The notes beneath the pieces were generated by a model. That model saw only the letters and a list, made by a program, of their open reading frames with translations. It did no database searches and had not been told where the DNA came from. Positions 35,117-45,133 of a DNA stretch of 64,000 nt are shown piece by piece. The stretch comes from Trametes villosa (Eukaryota > Basidiomycota > Agaricomycetes > Polyporales > Polyporaceae): the NCBI GenBank assembly GCA_002964805.2, contig PUDQ02000013.1, positions 62,001 to 126,000 of the forward strand, in the 5' to 3' direction. The position numbers and the translations under genes were made by a program. Within the stretch, counting starts at the first letter, position 1, and every line of letters begins with the position of its first letter.

Positions 35117-36393
35117 ATGTCGACCGACTCTGCACCGAAGAGCACCTTGCCATACCCTCCCATCCACAAGGACAAGAAATTCGTTGTCCTCTCTGACTGG
35201 TTGGTCCGTCTCCCCGTGCGACATATTCCCTCCGTTTCACGATACTTCGTTCCTTTGCTGGCGTGGCGGTATGGCTCTTGCTGACTGCGTTGTTTCGGAT
35301 GGCGTAGGGATGGGACGATCACGAACCGCGACTCCAATGATTGTGAGTGCTTCCAGATCCTATACCCACACCTTCAGTTCGCGGGTTAGAACCGTGCACC
35401 ACGAAATATGCTTCTGTCATTGAATCGCTGTGAGAATGACAGAATGCTGATGTAGCGTGCGGCAGACATGACGGACAACCTTGGCTTCGGCGCCGAGTTG
35501 CGGCGGCAAGGAAACCTAGATATCCTCTCGGAGAAGAAGACTTTCCGGTGAGCCCGATACGCTCCTCTTTCCTGGTATGATTTGCTGACCCTAGAGCAGC
35601 GATGCCTTCCGTGAGATGCTTGAGAGCGTCTCCGCGAACGGACACACGTTCGAGGAGTGCAAGGAGGTTCTGAAGAAGAGTGCGTCTCAGCAAACACTAC
35701 CCCATGCCAACCGTACTAAAGAAATCACCACCCTTCAGACATCTCGCTCGACGTCGGCTTCAAGGACTTCTACCGCTACTGCAAGGAGCACGACATCCCG
35801 ATCGTCATCATCTCCAGCGGGATGGCGCCGCTCATCCGCGCCGTGCTGTCGAACCTCATCGGCGAGGAGGACGCGAAGGCGATCGAGATCGTCTCCAACG
35901 AGGTCGAGGTTCACCCCGACGGCAAGTGGGAGATCAAATACCGTCACCCCACCAGGTACGTCGTTCCCTCGCGGTAGTACTCCTTGCCACCAAGGACGGG
36001 GGCTCACCTCGACTCACAGCGGGTTCGGACACGACAAGAGCCAGGCCATCCTGCCGTACCGCGACCTCCCCGACCCGCCCACCGTGTTCTTCTTCGGCGA
36101 CGGCGTCTCCGGTAAGCCACCCGCCTCACCCATCCCTCCGCGTCGAACGTAGCGCTCACCACCTGCCACTTCCCCGCTTCTGTGCGACGCCAGACATGTC
36201 CGCCGCGCGCCACGCAGACGTGCTGTACGTGAAGCAGAAGGAGGGCGGCGACAACGACCTCGCGGCGTACTGCCGGCGCGAGGGCATCCCGCACATCCTC
36301 TTCGAGGACTTTGGGCACGCGCTGCGCTCCGTGACCGCCATCGTCGAGGGGAAGACGTCCGTCAAGGAGGCTCTCTCCGAGGGAAGGGCCTGA
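35117..36393 (+). CDS. HAD-superfamily phosphatase, phosphoserine-phosphatase-like
   Basis: Seven exons (35117-35199, 35308-35342, 35466-35547, 35600-35679, 35739-35955, 36020-36111, 36194-36393) give 262 residues. Motif I is SDWDGT, with nucleophile Asp27 and acid Asp29. Motif II is IVIISSGM. The last motif is FFGDGVSDMSAA, typical of HAD hydrolases. GFGHDKSQAI lies between and may supply the lysine of motif III. The family (PSPase-like, including yeast YNL010W and MtnX-like enzymes) hydrolyses small phosphomonoesters; the substrate here is unknown. Exon 2 is only 35 nt. A badly decayed copy of this gene lies at 57.0-57.8 kb on the other strand. Confidence 0.9.
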
Positions 36394-36879
36394 GCCTTCC
36401 TTCGTCTGAGCGGTCCGCCGAGGATGGGGCACGCTCGTAGCGTGCGATAGTGCTGAAGAAGATACAGACATTTGTAGGAACACGATATGAAGATATGAAG
36501 CACGGTTACATGATGTTCAGGCGAAGAACAACGAGCAGAGTGTTGCACTCTGTTACCCGCCCTCTTGACGAAGGCAGTTAAGCGACGAGCGGTCTAGCCC
36601 GAACATACATCGGCGTGAGATTTACGGTGGGGCGTTTGCCCTATACCAGTACCCCAGGACCATCCCACGATGCGCTATGACATGTGCTGTATCCGAGCTG
36701 GACATTCGGCGTCTCCTGCGCTTCGGAGCGGCCTCATGGCTGTTCAGTGCTCTGCCCTGTGAACGACTGGGCCACAGCCTGCCCGAGGACCGTTCTACTC
36801 GATACATAGCCCCTTGTCCCCCGCCGACGAGACTGATCATTGTCTTTTCCCCAGCACGAACCACACCTCACACCTTGCG
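36394..36879. other. Intergenic region
   Basis: 3' flank of the phosphatase and promoter of the MLKL-like gene. No strong TATA box or other element stands out. Confidence 0.4.
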
Positions 36880-39800
36880 ATGCCCTCCATTGAGCTGCTT
36901 GCGACGCTGTTGCGAGTCGCAAAGGGCGTATCGAGCGAGATCCCCGTCCCAGGACTGAGCACCGCCCTCGAGATCGCATTGCACATCGTCGAGAAAGCCA
37001 AGGTATGTTCGCCCGACCCACACCGCACGTTTTACGGACTTCCGAGCCATACCGTCTCTTCTTCAGGATATCCAAGACACTCAGAACGACTGCCGAGCGC
37101 TCGCCGAGCGCGCTGCGTACTTTTCGCTGGGGGTCTACGACCAGCTGAAGCAGTGCGGCGGCCAAACCGAGTCGATCGCGGCAAGGGAGCATGTCCAGCT
37201 ACTGCTCTGGTGCGTAGTCCATCTCCTAAGGGTCGCCCAAACTGAACAGGGCGCTGATCGGACCCTTAAACAGCACTCTCAACGACATCGAGGGCCTCAT
37301 GACGCGCCGTCACAAGAAGCGGTTCCTGAGCTTCAAGTTCCTGCGAAAGCAGGCGGACGTAGCAAAAGAGGTCGTCAAGCTCCGGGCTCAGCTCGAGGAC
37401 GCGATCAGGCTGTTCATGGTAAGCATACCGCCACTGCGCGCGTGGCATCCATCGCGTACTGATCGACCGCGCGATAATGCCCAGATCCAGACCGGCGTGA
37501 ACATCGAGCACCGGATGGACGTGCTGTTGGAGATGAACGTGCGGGTGCTCCAGCACGTCGAAGACTCGGCGCGTGTCGGAGATCTGGTCCTCAGGGAAGC
37601 GAGAGGCATGAGACACGAGGTTTTGGATCTGGCACAACGCCTGAACGGCAACGCGACATTTGACGGCACCGTAAGAGCGTTTTTGTCACGCTTGCGGCCT
37701 TGTGTTGACGAACGTCGCCCCATGGCTTCAAGCTGCGCCTGTTTGCTCGAGAGAATCTCGACTTCCTGGAACCTGCCTACGCAGAGGTATCGCACAACGA
37801 CCCCGGGACACAAAGAGGCCATGTCATCCGCTATCGTGCGATGGTCAGATGCGCTGGCGAGCTGACGGGCACACAAGTCGTTGCTCACATGTATTCTCAT
37901 CGTCATAACCGCCTGTTCGTCCAGGCTGTCAACTCCTCCCGACAGTCTTGGTAAGCACATGTATCTTCTATCTATACGGCTCGGTGCGGATGTAGCTCTC
38001 ATACGTTTGCAGCGGCCCGCACATCCTTGCGGTGCTAGGGTACTCTCGTTGTGGTGATTCGGGTGCAGATTCGTACATTGTCACGGAAGGTAAGTCGATC
38101 CATAGACGTCACGCCAGCGCCGACAGTTTAATCGAACACTGAGTCCCCCATACATATCACAGACTACACGAGTTCGGTACACTACTTGAACTCACAGCAA
38201 GGTATAAAAAGACTACAGCTATGTATGCAAGTGGTGCGTATATTATATATTGCCGCGGTGTCGATGCGATTGATACTTAGACTCCCTCAGATGGCGGAAC
38301 TATGTGTGCGTCATTCAACGTACACCCCAATTTGCAAACAATAGGAATCTCATATTCATTCGAGAGCAGATGGTCGCCAGACACCTCAGCTCGCTGGGTA
38401 TATGTATATCGAGGGATATAGTCCTCGGATTTGTGAGTGGCCCGAGAACTTATGGCAAATGCCTTTAGGTTCCTGACTCTTTATGCGACTCCAGGAACCG
38501 GTGGCTGTGGGAGGTAGCTCATTGTTTTTCCCGTGGGGCTCGCTCGTGTTCGTCCACAGCGGCCATGGAAGCTGTTTGAAATGGGCTCCGTATTCCGGAT
38601 GCACTTCAAGCCGGTGTCTACTGGAGGATAGGAATGTCCGCGTCAGTACTACTAACTACCCTCTACCGTTCTGTGCTTCGAATCTCAATGTGCTTATTTT
38701 CAGCATCCATACATCCCAACGGCCCAGGAAGGCGTGATGCGCCTGATAGATGGTAGTAAACAGCCCAACAAGTTCAATTTAGTGTAACTAATGACCTCCT
38801 GCAGATTATCGTCATGTTTGCGCAAATGCAAGCGCCGAGGCTATAGCGCGCAGGTGGCTGTCTCGCCTCGTAACGCGCCCCATCGCTAGCCCCATGCACA
38901 ATTCCTTTGGCGGCCCCCCAACCTCTCGCATTTACTCTTGGACAGCACCCCGATCCAGGTGCAAGCCTCGGAGTCCACTAGGATCATTGCAGGGACGTAG
39001 TCGTCACGGCGACGTTTGGACAAGTTTACCCGTGCGGAACGGCGAAGCCGAACTTGGCTTGACAACCTCACAGGAAGAACCATTAGGATTCTCTGAGCGC
39101 ATTTGTGAACCCCGTCCACCCGGGGGACTGCTGGGACTGTTCGGCCCCAGTCAGAACCCCGGGGTCGATTACGAACTGGGTATTAGCGGGACCAGGTGGA
39201 AGAGGTGAGAATAGTGCCGGGTTGCTCGACTCTGCCGTTTCTCTGTTAGTGATTCTCAAACATCATCGCTTAGGTTTGAAATGCCTCGCCCTTCTACACG
39301 CTTGAAATATAGATTCCAGCAATGTCTGGACCTACGAGATGATGATGCCAATATCTCGAGGTTACTTCGGTCAGCTCCAATTCTATCCGCGGTAGGTTTT
39401 CCGATGATTCGCATAGGTACGTCTTCGTTATTGATCATGGCTTGATCCTGCTGATTCAAAAAGTATAGCTGTACAACACAAGTACTCCACGGAGAGTACC
39501 CTGAAGATAACAAAAAGGCGCACGCCGCTAGCTCTAGGCTCTTGCCCGCTCTGGGTTTTCTTCTACATCCAGCGTGGTGACGCCGCGCCGCGAACCTCCG
39601 AATTGTCTGTCCCGCTCGCCTTCTGGTCACTGGAAAAGGAGCCTACATCTATTCCGAAAAACATCGTGCTGTCGCAGAGTACCTCGAAACGTCATTTTGT
39701 CTGGACACAGGTACTGGGGAATCTTAGTATCAGCATCAGGGCAAGGTACGCGCCAGTCTGGCTGTGTTAAAAGACTTTCCGCTGATGTATTAATATCCCA

Positions 39801-40056
39801 TGTCAGCGTAAAAACGCAGTTTGTGGAGCTTGACGAGAATGACATGGTGGCTTTCCGGAAACTCCAAGAGAACTGCATCTCCACCTGCCATCCCGTGGTG
39901 GGCAAACCGGAGGCCTACGCAACATCCGCCCTCTCTAACGGTGGGAGTGCCTCGAGACGCTCCAGCCTAGTAGAGAAGAGCGACGGGGCTCACGCGATAT
40001 TCTCCGAGTGGTCAGACGCCGAGGACGACGAAGAAGACACGGACCGAGAGTACTAG
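36880..40056 (+). CDS. MLKL-like helical N-terminus plus kinase-like region
   Basis: The first seven exons are firm (36880-37002, 37067-37209, 37274-37418, 37485-37670, 37733-37950, 38013-38089, 38163-38233), and the last two probable ones are 39573-39745 and 39807-40056. The splicing between 38290 and 39570 is unsure. Residues 1-190 are four long amphipathic helices (IELLATLLRVAKGVSSEIPV, ERAAYFSLGVYDQLKQ, DVAKEVVKLRAQLEDAIRLF, EMNVRVLQHVEDSARVGDLV), the layout of the MLKL four-helix bundle and of fungal HeLo/HELL cell-death domains. A kinase-like lobe follows (VVAHMYSHRHNRLFVQAV, GPHILAVLGYS, DSYIVTEDY). The usual VAIK lysine appears to be His, so it may be a pseudokinase. The C-terminal part ends in an acidic tail (SDAEDDEEDTDREY). 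A membrane-active role in regulated cell death is inference. Confidence 0.6.
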
Positions 40057-40699
40057 TCACCGATGCCGAAGAACACTCCAGCGGATTAGAGTTCAGTTCG
40101 GAGGGCGGGCAGTCGATTGGGGGCGACATCGGGAGAGAGCTGGCGTCGGATAGGATAGGATGTCACACGCGGGCCGCCTCGCAGGTACTGGGAGACACGC
40201 TCTGAGCGGGCCCTTGGCATGTCCGCCCATGCCAGCACGGCCCGTCGTCGCGCTCACCGGTGACAGTCGGTGAGCGGGCATGGGATGCGCGCGCTGATTT
40301 CAGTTCGGAAGACGTACCAAGATTCAACATTCTTGTGAAGCCGGGACCGACAACACATCAACGCCACGAGAGGGAACGAGGGCGGCGCTCGTGGGGAACC
40401 GGATTCTCCTACTGGAACGGGCAGAAATAGGGAGGGGACGGGGTTGCTTTCGTCGATGAAGTTGCGTCTGCGGACTGACAATGTGGTACCGGTCGGCCTG
40501 CCTCGGAGTCCTTCGCTGTAATTTTCGTGCTCTTCAGTGATGTATGATGGCCTAGTATCCCGAATTGTAACTTCGCTGCTGTCCCATTTCTCCCAGCCAA
40601 GAACGTCATCCGGGTTTCATCGTTTATTTCAGCGGATACAAATCGTAGACGGGCATTCGGAATTGGCTGTGGTACATTAATCGATACATTCGTCTTCCA
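40057..40699. other. Intergenic region
   Basis: 3' flanks of the MLKL-like gene (plus) and of the SDR pseudogene (minus). I see nothing else in it. Confidence 0.4.
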
Positions 40700-41674
40700 C
40701 TAGCAATAGTTGTAAGACGGCAACGGCTCCTTAGTCGTCGTGAGAGGGTAAGGGTGGAGGACCTGGTCATAGTATATAAGTTCCGACTCCGCGCTGGCAA
40801 GCAAAACGTAGCTCGGCGCAATTTGGACGGCTGCCCGGGACAACCAATCTGGGACTTGCTCCCGAAGCCCTCCATCTGCTCCGGTGGCCGCGACGCCGAC
40901 TGCAGCGGGGTGTGGACGGGGCCAGGTGCGACAGTGTGGAGACGCTGAGACTCGGTGTGGTCAGCGCTGCAGACCTTCGTCTGGGGACCGCATGACGCGA
41001 CGATCGCGCTCTTGGTGGGCACGTAGTCCGGCATGGGCGAACTCCCGCCGAGCATCGTCACGATCGTCGAGTTGATGATGCTCGCGCCCTTGTGCATGCG
41101 CGGGAGCGCGAACCTTTCCAGGATATTGCCCCAGAAAGTGCGCTCGACCTGGTTGAGGTCAATGTCCGCGAAGTCCCCTGTCATCACCTGCTTGTTCGCG
41201 TTGTTCACGAGAATGTCGACGCGCCCGAACGCGGAGACGTGCCGCCTCACGACCGTGTCCGCAAGCTTGAAGTCCTTGAGCTTGAACAGGATCGAGAGGG
41301 CCTTCCGCCCTCGCGCTCGATCACGCGCACCGGGTCGTCTGTGTCCTTCTGCTCCTGGTGGAATTGGACGATGGCCAGGTTCGCGCCCACACGTGCGAAG
41401 AGGTTCGCAACGGCTCGTCTAAATCCCGAGCTATGATCAGTCGCCAGTACGGCTGAACGGTACCAGTCGGGCGACTTCAGTACGCACTCTCCGCCCGTGA
41501 TGTAGGCTTTCTTGCCCTAGATTTGGCTGATGCCTGTATGTGGCCCAGCCCCGAAGCCGTCTCAAAGTTCGTGTCAAACGGCTCCTGTTCCGTGTCTTTC
41601 TGCAAGCTAGGAAGCTCTTGCTTCCGCTGCGGGATGGTTTGCTTCAACGTAAATCCTTCGTGTTCGGGCCTCAT
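40700..41674 (-). pseudogene. Frameshifted short-chain dehydrogenase (YghA/glucose-ribitol type)
   Basis: Read on the minus strand, the pieces line up with one SDR from start to stop but lie in different frames. They are an N-terminal segment with LKQTIPQRKQELPSLQKDTE, then KKAYITGGE (nucleotide-binding start, shifted), FRRAVANLFARVGANLAI, and after another shift KALSILFK...FGRVDILVNNANK. Then comes PDYVPTKSAIVAS, holding the Tyr-x3-Lys catalytic pair, and VAPGPVHTPLQSASRPPEQM. A further shift leads to QIAPSYVLLASAESELIYYD. At least three indels are needed, and the region after the Tyr-x3-Lys is also degraded. In intact relatives these NAD(P)-dependent enzymes oxidise sugars or polyols. Some shifts could be assembly error, because a sequence gap lies close by. 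Confidence 0.75.
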
Positions 41675-41948
41675 GGTTGTTTTGCCGTTCGAAGGAGTTT
41701 TGCGCTGACAGAGAAGAGGTAGAGGTCCTCGCAGAAAGTGCCGCTGAAGCTGTTTGTGAGTGAGCGAAAATGTGGCGGACATCATTTGTGGTTGCGAGGC
41801 GCCTTACACGCTCGCGCGCCGCGGCGAACATACTGACGGGTTTGACTGATGTCGCCGTACCCCACCGTTGGTGCACAATGACGGCACCCTTCTTGACCGC
41901 GGGACGGGCGGGAATGGAAAGCGTGAGGCCCTGGTCCAACCTTGGATA

Positions 41949-41971
41949 NNNNNNNNNNNNNNNNNNNNNNN
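41949..41971. other. Assembly gap (23 N)
   Basis: A run of 23 undetermined bases. The coding-like sequences on the two sides do not obviously belong together, so the true gap may be larger or the join may be wrong. Confidence 0.95.
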
Positions 41972-42207
41972 CGATCACCCAGTCCTCGGGCTCCTCCTCG
42001 TCCTCGTCTTCCTCGTGCACGATCCGGCCCGACGACGAGCGCGAGCACGACGAGTATGCGCCCGACGAGTACGCGCCGGACAAGTACACGCACGACGAGT
42101 ACGCGCAGCACCTGCCGGACGAGCACGACTTTCACGTACACGACGCCACCCCGGGGCTGGAGACCTACTCGGGCGTGTTTGCGCACGACAGCAGCATGAA
42201 CTGGTGA
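41972..42207 (+). CDS. C-terminal exon of a gene truncated by the gap
   Basis: An open frame enters from the gap and ends at a TGA with a typical 3' flank after it. It encodes a Ser run, then an acidic tail with repeated DEYAPDEYAPDKYTHDEYA units, and ends HDSSMNW. This reads like the cytoplasmic or extracellular end of a real protein. The rest of the gene is missing or misplaced. I do not recognise the family. Confidence 0.45.
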
Positions 42208-43282
42208 TGACTCCGTCGGCTCGCGCAGGCGTGGGTCGACGCGCACGGACACTGTACTAAAATTATTCCTCCCGTCTTCTCTGGGGCCTCTGCGCCTCCG
42301 CCGCTTGCGGAGGACGCTCGTGTATATTCCTCTGTTCCACCAGTGTAGTTTTATCAGCCCCTTCGCGCCCCGACGACACCTGTGTAACAGCTCACCTTTC
42401 CTACGTTTCCCCCTGCAGCATTACGGTCCTCACGCATCGCCCTCACGTCGTAGCATTATTTGCATACCCCACCTCCTCACGAACCCCACCCCGCGTTCAA
42501 TACCCCCATCACCCCCACAGTCCACTCCCGCCCACTACCACGCGCACGCGCCCGCCACTGGACACCCCTCCTCCCCTCACTTATCACATTATTTGCGCTT
42601 ACCGTGTCTGCTGTATTCCTACACACCTGAATGCAAGCCAGCGCATAGATGAGAGATTCCGGATCGATCCTTGAATGTCGAGTCGTTGCCAGGCGATTCT
42701 CAACCCAATCCGAGTAAGCGTCGCGTAGCACGTGTGGCTAGCCTCCAGCTTGCTACGGATCTAGCCTCTAGAGTATGCCCAAGCTGAAGTCCAGTAACTA
42801 TAGGCTTGACCAGAGGTAAGAGTAAAGCAGTAGCGCAAGCTCGCACAAAGGCGCAGAGTGGTGGTAGTTGAAGCGTGGAAGGAGTGCGGTAGCCACCGAC
42901 GACGAGACGCGCCTCAAGTTATTCACGCCGCGTCCGGCGTTTGCCGACTCGAGCACAAAGGCTCATAGCACAAAGGATATTCGCACAATAAATCTCCCTC
43001 GGCTATTGTGCTCTTCAGCGTATATGCATACAGCTAGCAATTGTGCGAGTCGGGTGAATGTCATGGTACAATACAGTACAGGTCGTAAGAATATCTCCAG
43101 CAACGCTATAGTGAACGAACTCCGCTGTCAATTAGGCGTGCAGTAGAATGAAAAACGAGAACTACGTGATCGTCGTAAGGGTATACAACAAGCAACAGAG
43201 CGGGTAGGAAGGGAGGAAGGGAAGAGGGTAAGAGGGAAGTGTCGAGCAGCAGGTGTCGCGAAGGGAAAAATAGGAGCAAGGA
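42208..43282. other. Intergenic, CA/CT-rich then plain
   Basis: The first 450 bases are C-rich (cccacc, cacgcg) and probably the 3' UTR of the truncated gene; an open frame in it has only low-complexity coding. The rest shows nothing. Confidence 0.45.
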
Positions 43283-44370
43283 TCAGACGAAATGAGTCAA
43301 GCACCAAACAACGTACGCAAGGCCTATCAGACCCGCGTTGGGGACGGAGAGCATGGCGCTCGCAGAGTTCTCGGAGTCGTCGAAGAGGGGAACGGCCGCG
43401 CCGATCGTGTCATTCAGGCAGTTCAACAACGTCATGTCGATGTTCGAAGGGAGTGGCGCGGGGGGCGCGCTCGAGTTGTCCGCCAAGGCGGACGTATCGT
43501 TGTAGCCGTCGAGCGTGAGCGCGACGCTGCTCGCGCGGTAGTACTGGACGGCCTGCTCTGGCTTGGGGTCCGACGAGTTGCCGTTGAACGCGAGGGGGAC
43601 GGTGGAGGAGTTGGACGCGACGGTGCAGTTGCCATCGATGGAGGCGATGAGCGCAGTGACTGTGCTGTTGTCCGCAACGACGTGGAATGTCGTGTTTGTC
43701 GTGTTGGACGAGAAGGTGGCTTGTGTCATCGGGCCTCCCGGCCGCGTTGAGTTGTTTGGCTCGCCATACTATTCGACAGGGGTGAGCAACCTCGGCGATG
43801 CGCGAATACACACGGTACATACCTCGTGGTTGGCATGCAAGTATGCTGCACCGTATCCAAGCCCTCCGCCCCATACGACAGGCCAGAATACGAAGGGGAA
43901 TCCTCTACCCCCGACTCCGAGTCCTGATACACCGGGGTATCCGCTGCCGTACGCTCTGTGGAGATTGGTCAGCCAGTCACACTTCATATCTACGAGCGTT
44001 TCACGCACCTTGTCCCGTACACCTGATCCCTGGTAGCGCCACCGGACGAGCGGCCTGCAAACGGCTGCCCCGCGGGGATCGAGACAACCTTGGTAGTACC
44101 CGAACCGTACGAGACGGCGCTCGAGCGTCCGACGGTTGATCCAGACACCGGCACGGAGGCGCCTCTGCTTCCTACGCTGCCGCCCGACCCGGAACTGCCG
44201 CGAGATCCTGAGCTTCCTCCAGACTTTGAGCCACTGCTACTTGATCCTGACCTTCCACCGCTGCTGCCGGTGCTGCCGCCGCCGCCCTTGCCTCCCCCGC
44301 CACCGCGTCCTCCGCCACCCTTGCGCGGGTACAGATGTTGGCTGAGATTCGTGATTCCGGGCACGTACAT
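43283..44370 (-). CDS. Glycine/serine-rich surface protein, Agaricomycete family
   Basis: Three exons (44009-44370, 43823-43955, 43283-43768) give 326 residues. The first part is a Gly/Ser-rich, low-complexity stretch (GGGGRGGGGGKGGGGSTGSS). A conserved block follows: YGSGYPGVSGLGVGGRGFPF, then FWPVVWGGGLGYGAAYL and EYGEPNNSTRPGGPMTQATF. The third part is rich in Asn-x-Ser/Thr sites (SSNTTNTTFHVVADNSTV, YRASSVALTLDGYNDTSA) and ends in a hydrophobic tail (GLIGLAYVVWCLTHFV) that fits a GPI anchor signal. I associate this layout with mushroom proteins of unknown function. The start at 44370 is preferred because a TATAAAA box lies at 44425-44431. No signal peptide follows either candidate start, so a 5' exon may be missed. 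Confidence 0.75.
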
Positions 44371-44422
44371 GTTGATGGTCGTCGAGAGGGGGTATGGTGC
44401 GCTGCCAGAGCGCGAGCGAGAG

Positions 44423-44432
44423 CCTTTTATAT
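44423..44432 (-). promoter_or_regulatory. TATA box of the glycine-rich gene
   Basis: On the minus strand the sequence reads catataaaag, about 55 bases before the preferred ATG. It places transcription start downstream of the longer alternative ATG at 44466. Confidence 0.5.
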
Positions 44433-44466
44433 GTAGTATGTCGTGGGGCCGAGGGGAGAGTTTCAA

Positions 44467-45133
44467 TACTAAGCCGCCGAATGTCGAGGCAGTGCGTGGG
44501 ATCCAAGCGCCCGTACCTTAATACATGTCGCTCCGCACTGCCACCGTTGCGCCCTGCCGCTAAGAATGCACGCGGCTACGCAACTTCTCCTCGATCCTCC
44601 AAGCCGGCATGAGCTCATCGCAAGACCAGTATCCGCCAAGAGGCTGTGTGTACTCCAAGGAAAGGCTCGGAAATTTCTCAAAGTAGAGAAAGTCCCTGCC
44701 AGATATCGCGCGAGGTTCCAGTAGGTGTGCAGCCCCTCCGAGGCGACCGGATGGACGTTTCGGCATCGCACTGGCCGCAAGTGAGTGGGAAATGTTACAA
44801 ACCCCCGCCCAAGTAGTCGGATACAAACTCGGCGCTTAGCGCTCAGCGTCCACAGCTTTAACCAGGAACGGTGCCACGAATCCGCATACAGGGATCGGTA
44901 TGCAAAGCTGGCGGACATGCCGAAGTGCTAACTTGAAGCGCAGGGCTCCGCTATCCCGATCTTACACTGCCTTGCAGCGCCTGACATACCTGCAAATGCT
45001 GATGACAGTACTACGGCCAGTTCGCCGGCATCCTAATAGCATGACGGGGCCCGTGCATCCGTACGGGCCAGACGTCCTCAATTATGGGAACGGTAAAGCG
45101 AGTGCAGTGCGCGAGTGACTCCAATCTGGATAT
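44467..45133. other. Intergenic region, two minus-strand genes
   Basis: Upstream flank of the glycine-rich gene and 3' flank of the Kelch gene. No domain appears in any frame. Confidence 0.4.

Noticed and set aside
42305..42652. 115-residue open frame rich in Pro, His and Ser
   Set aside because: Low-complexity C-rich DNA directly after a stop codon; best read as 3' UTR.
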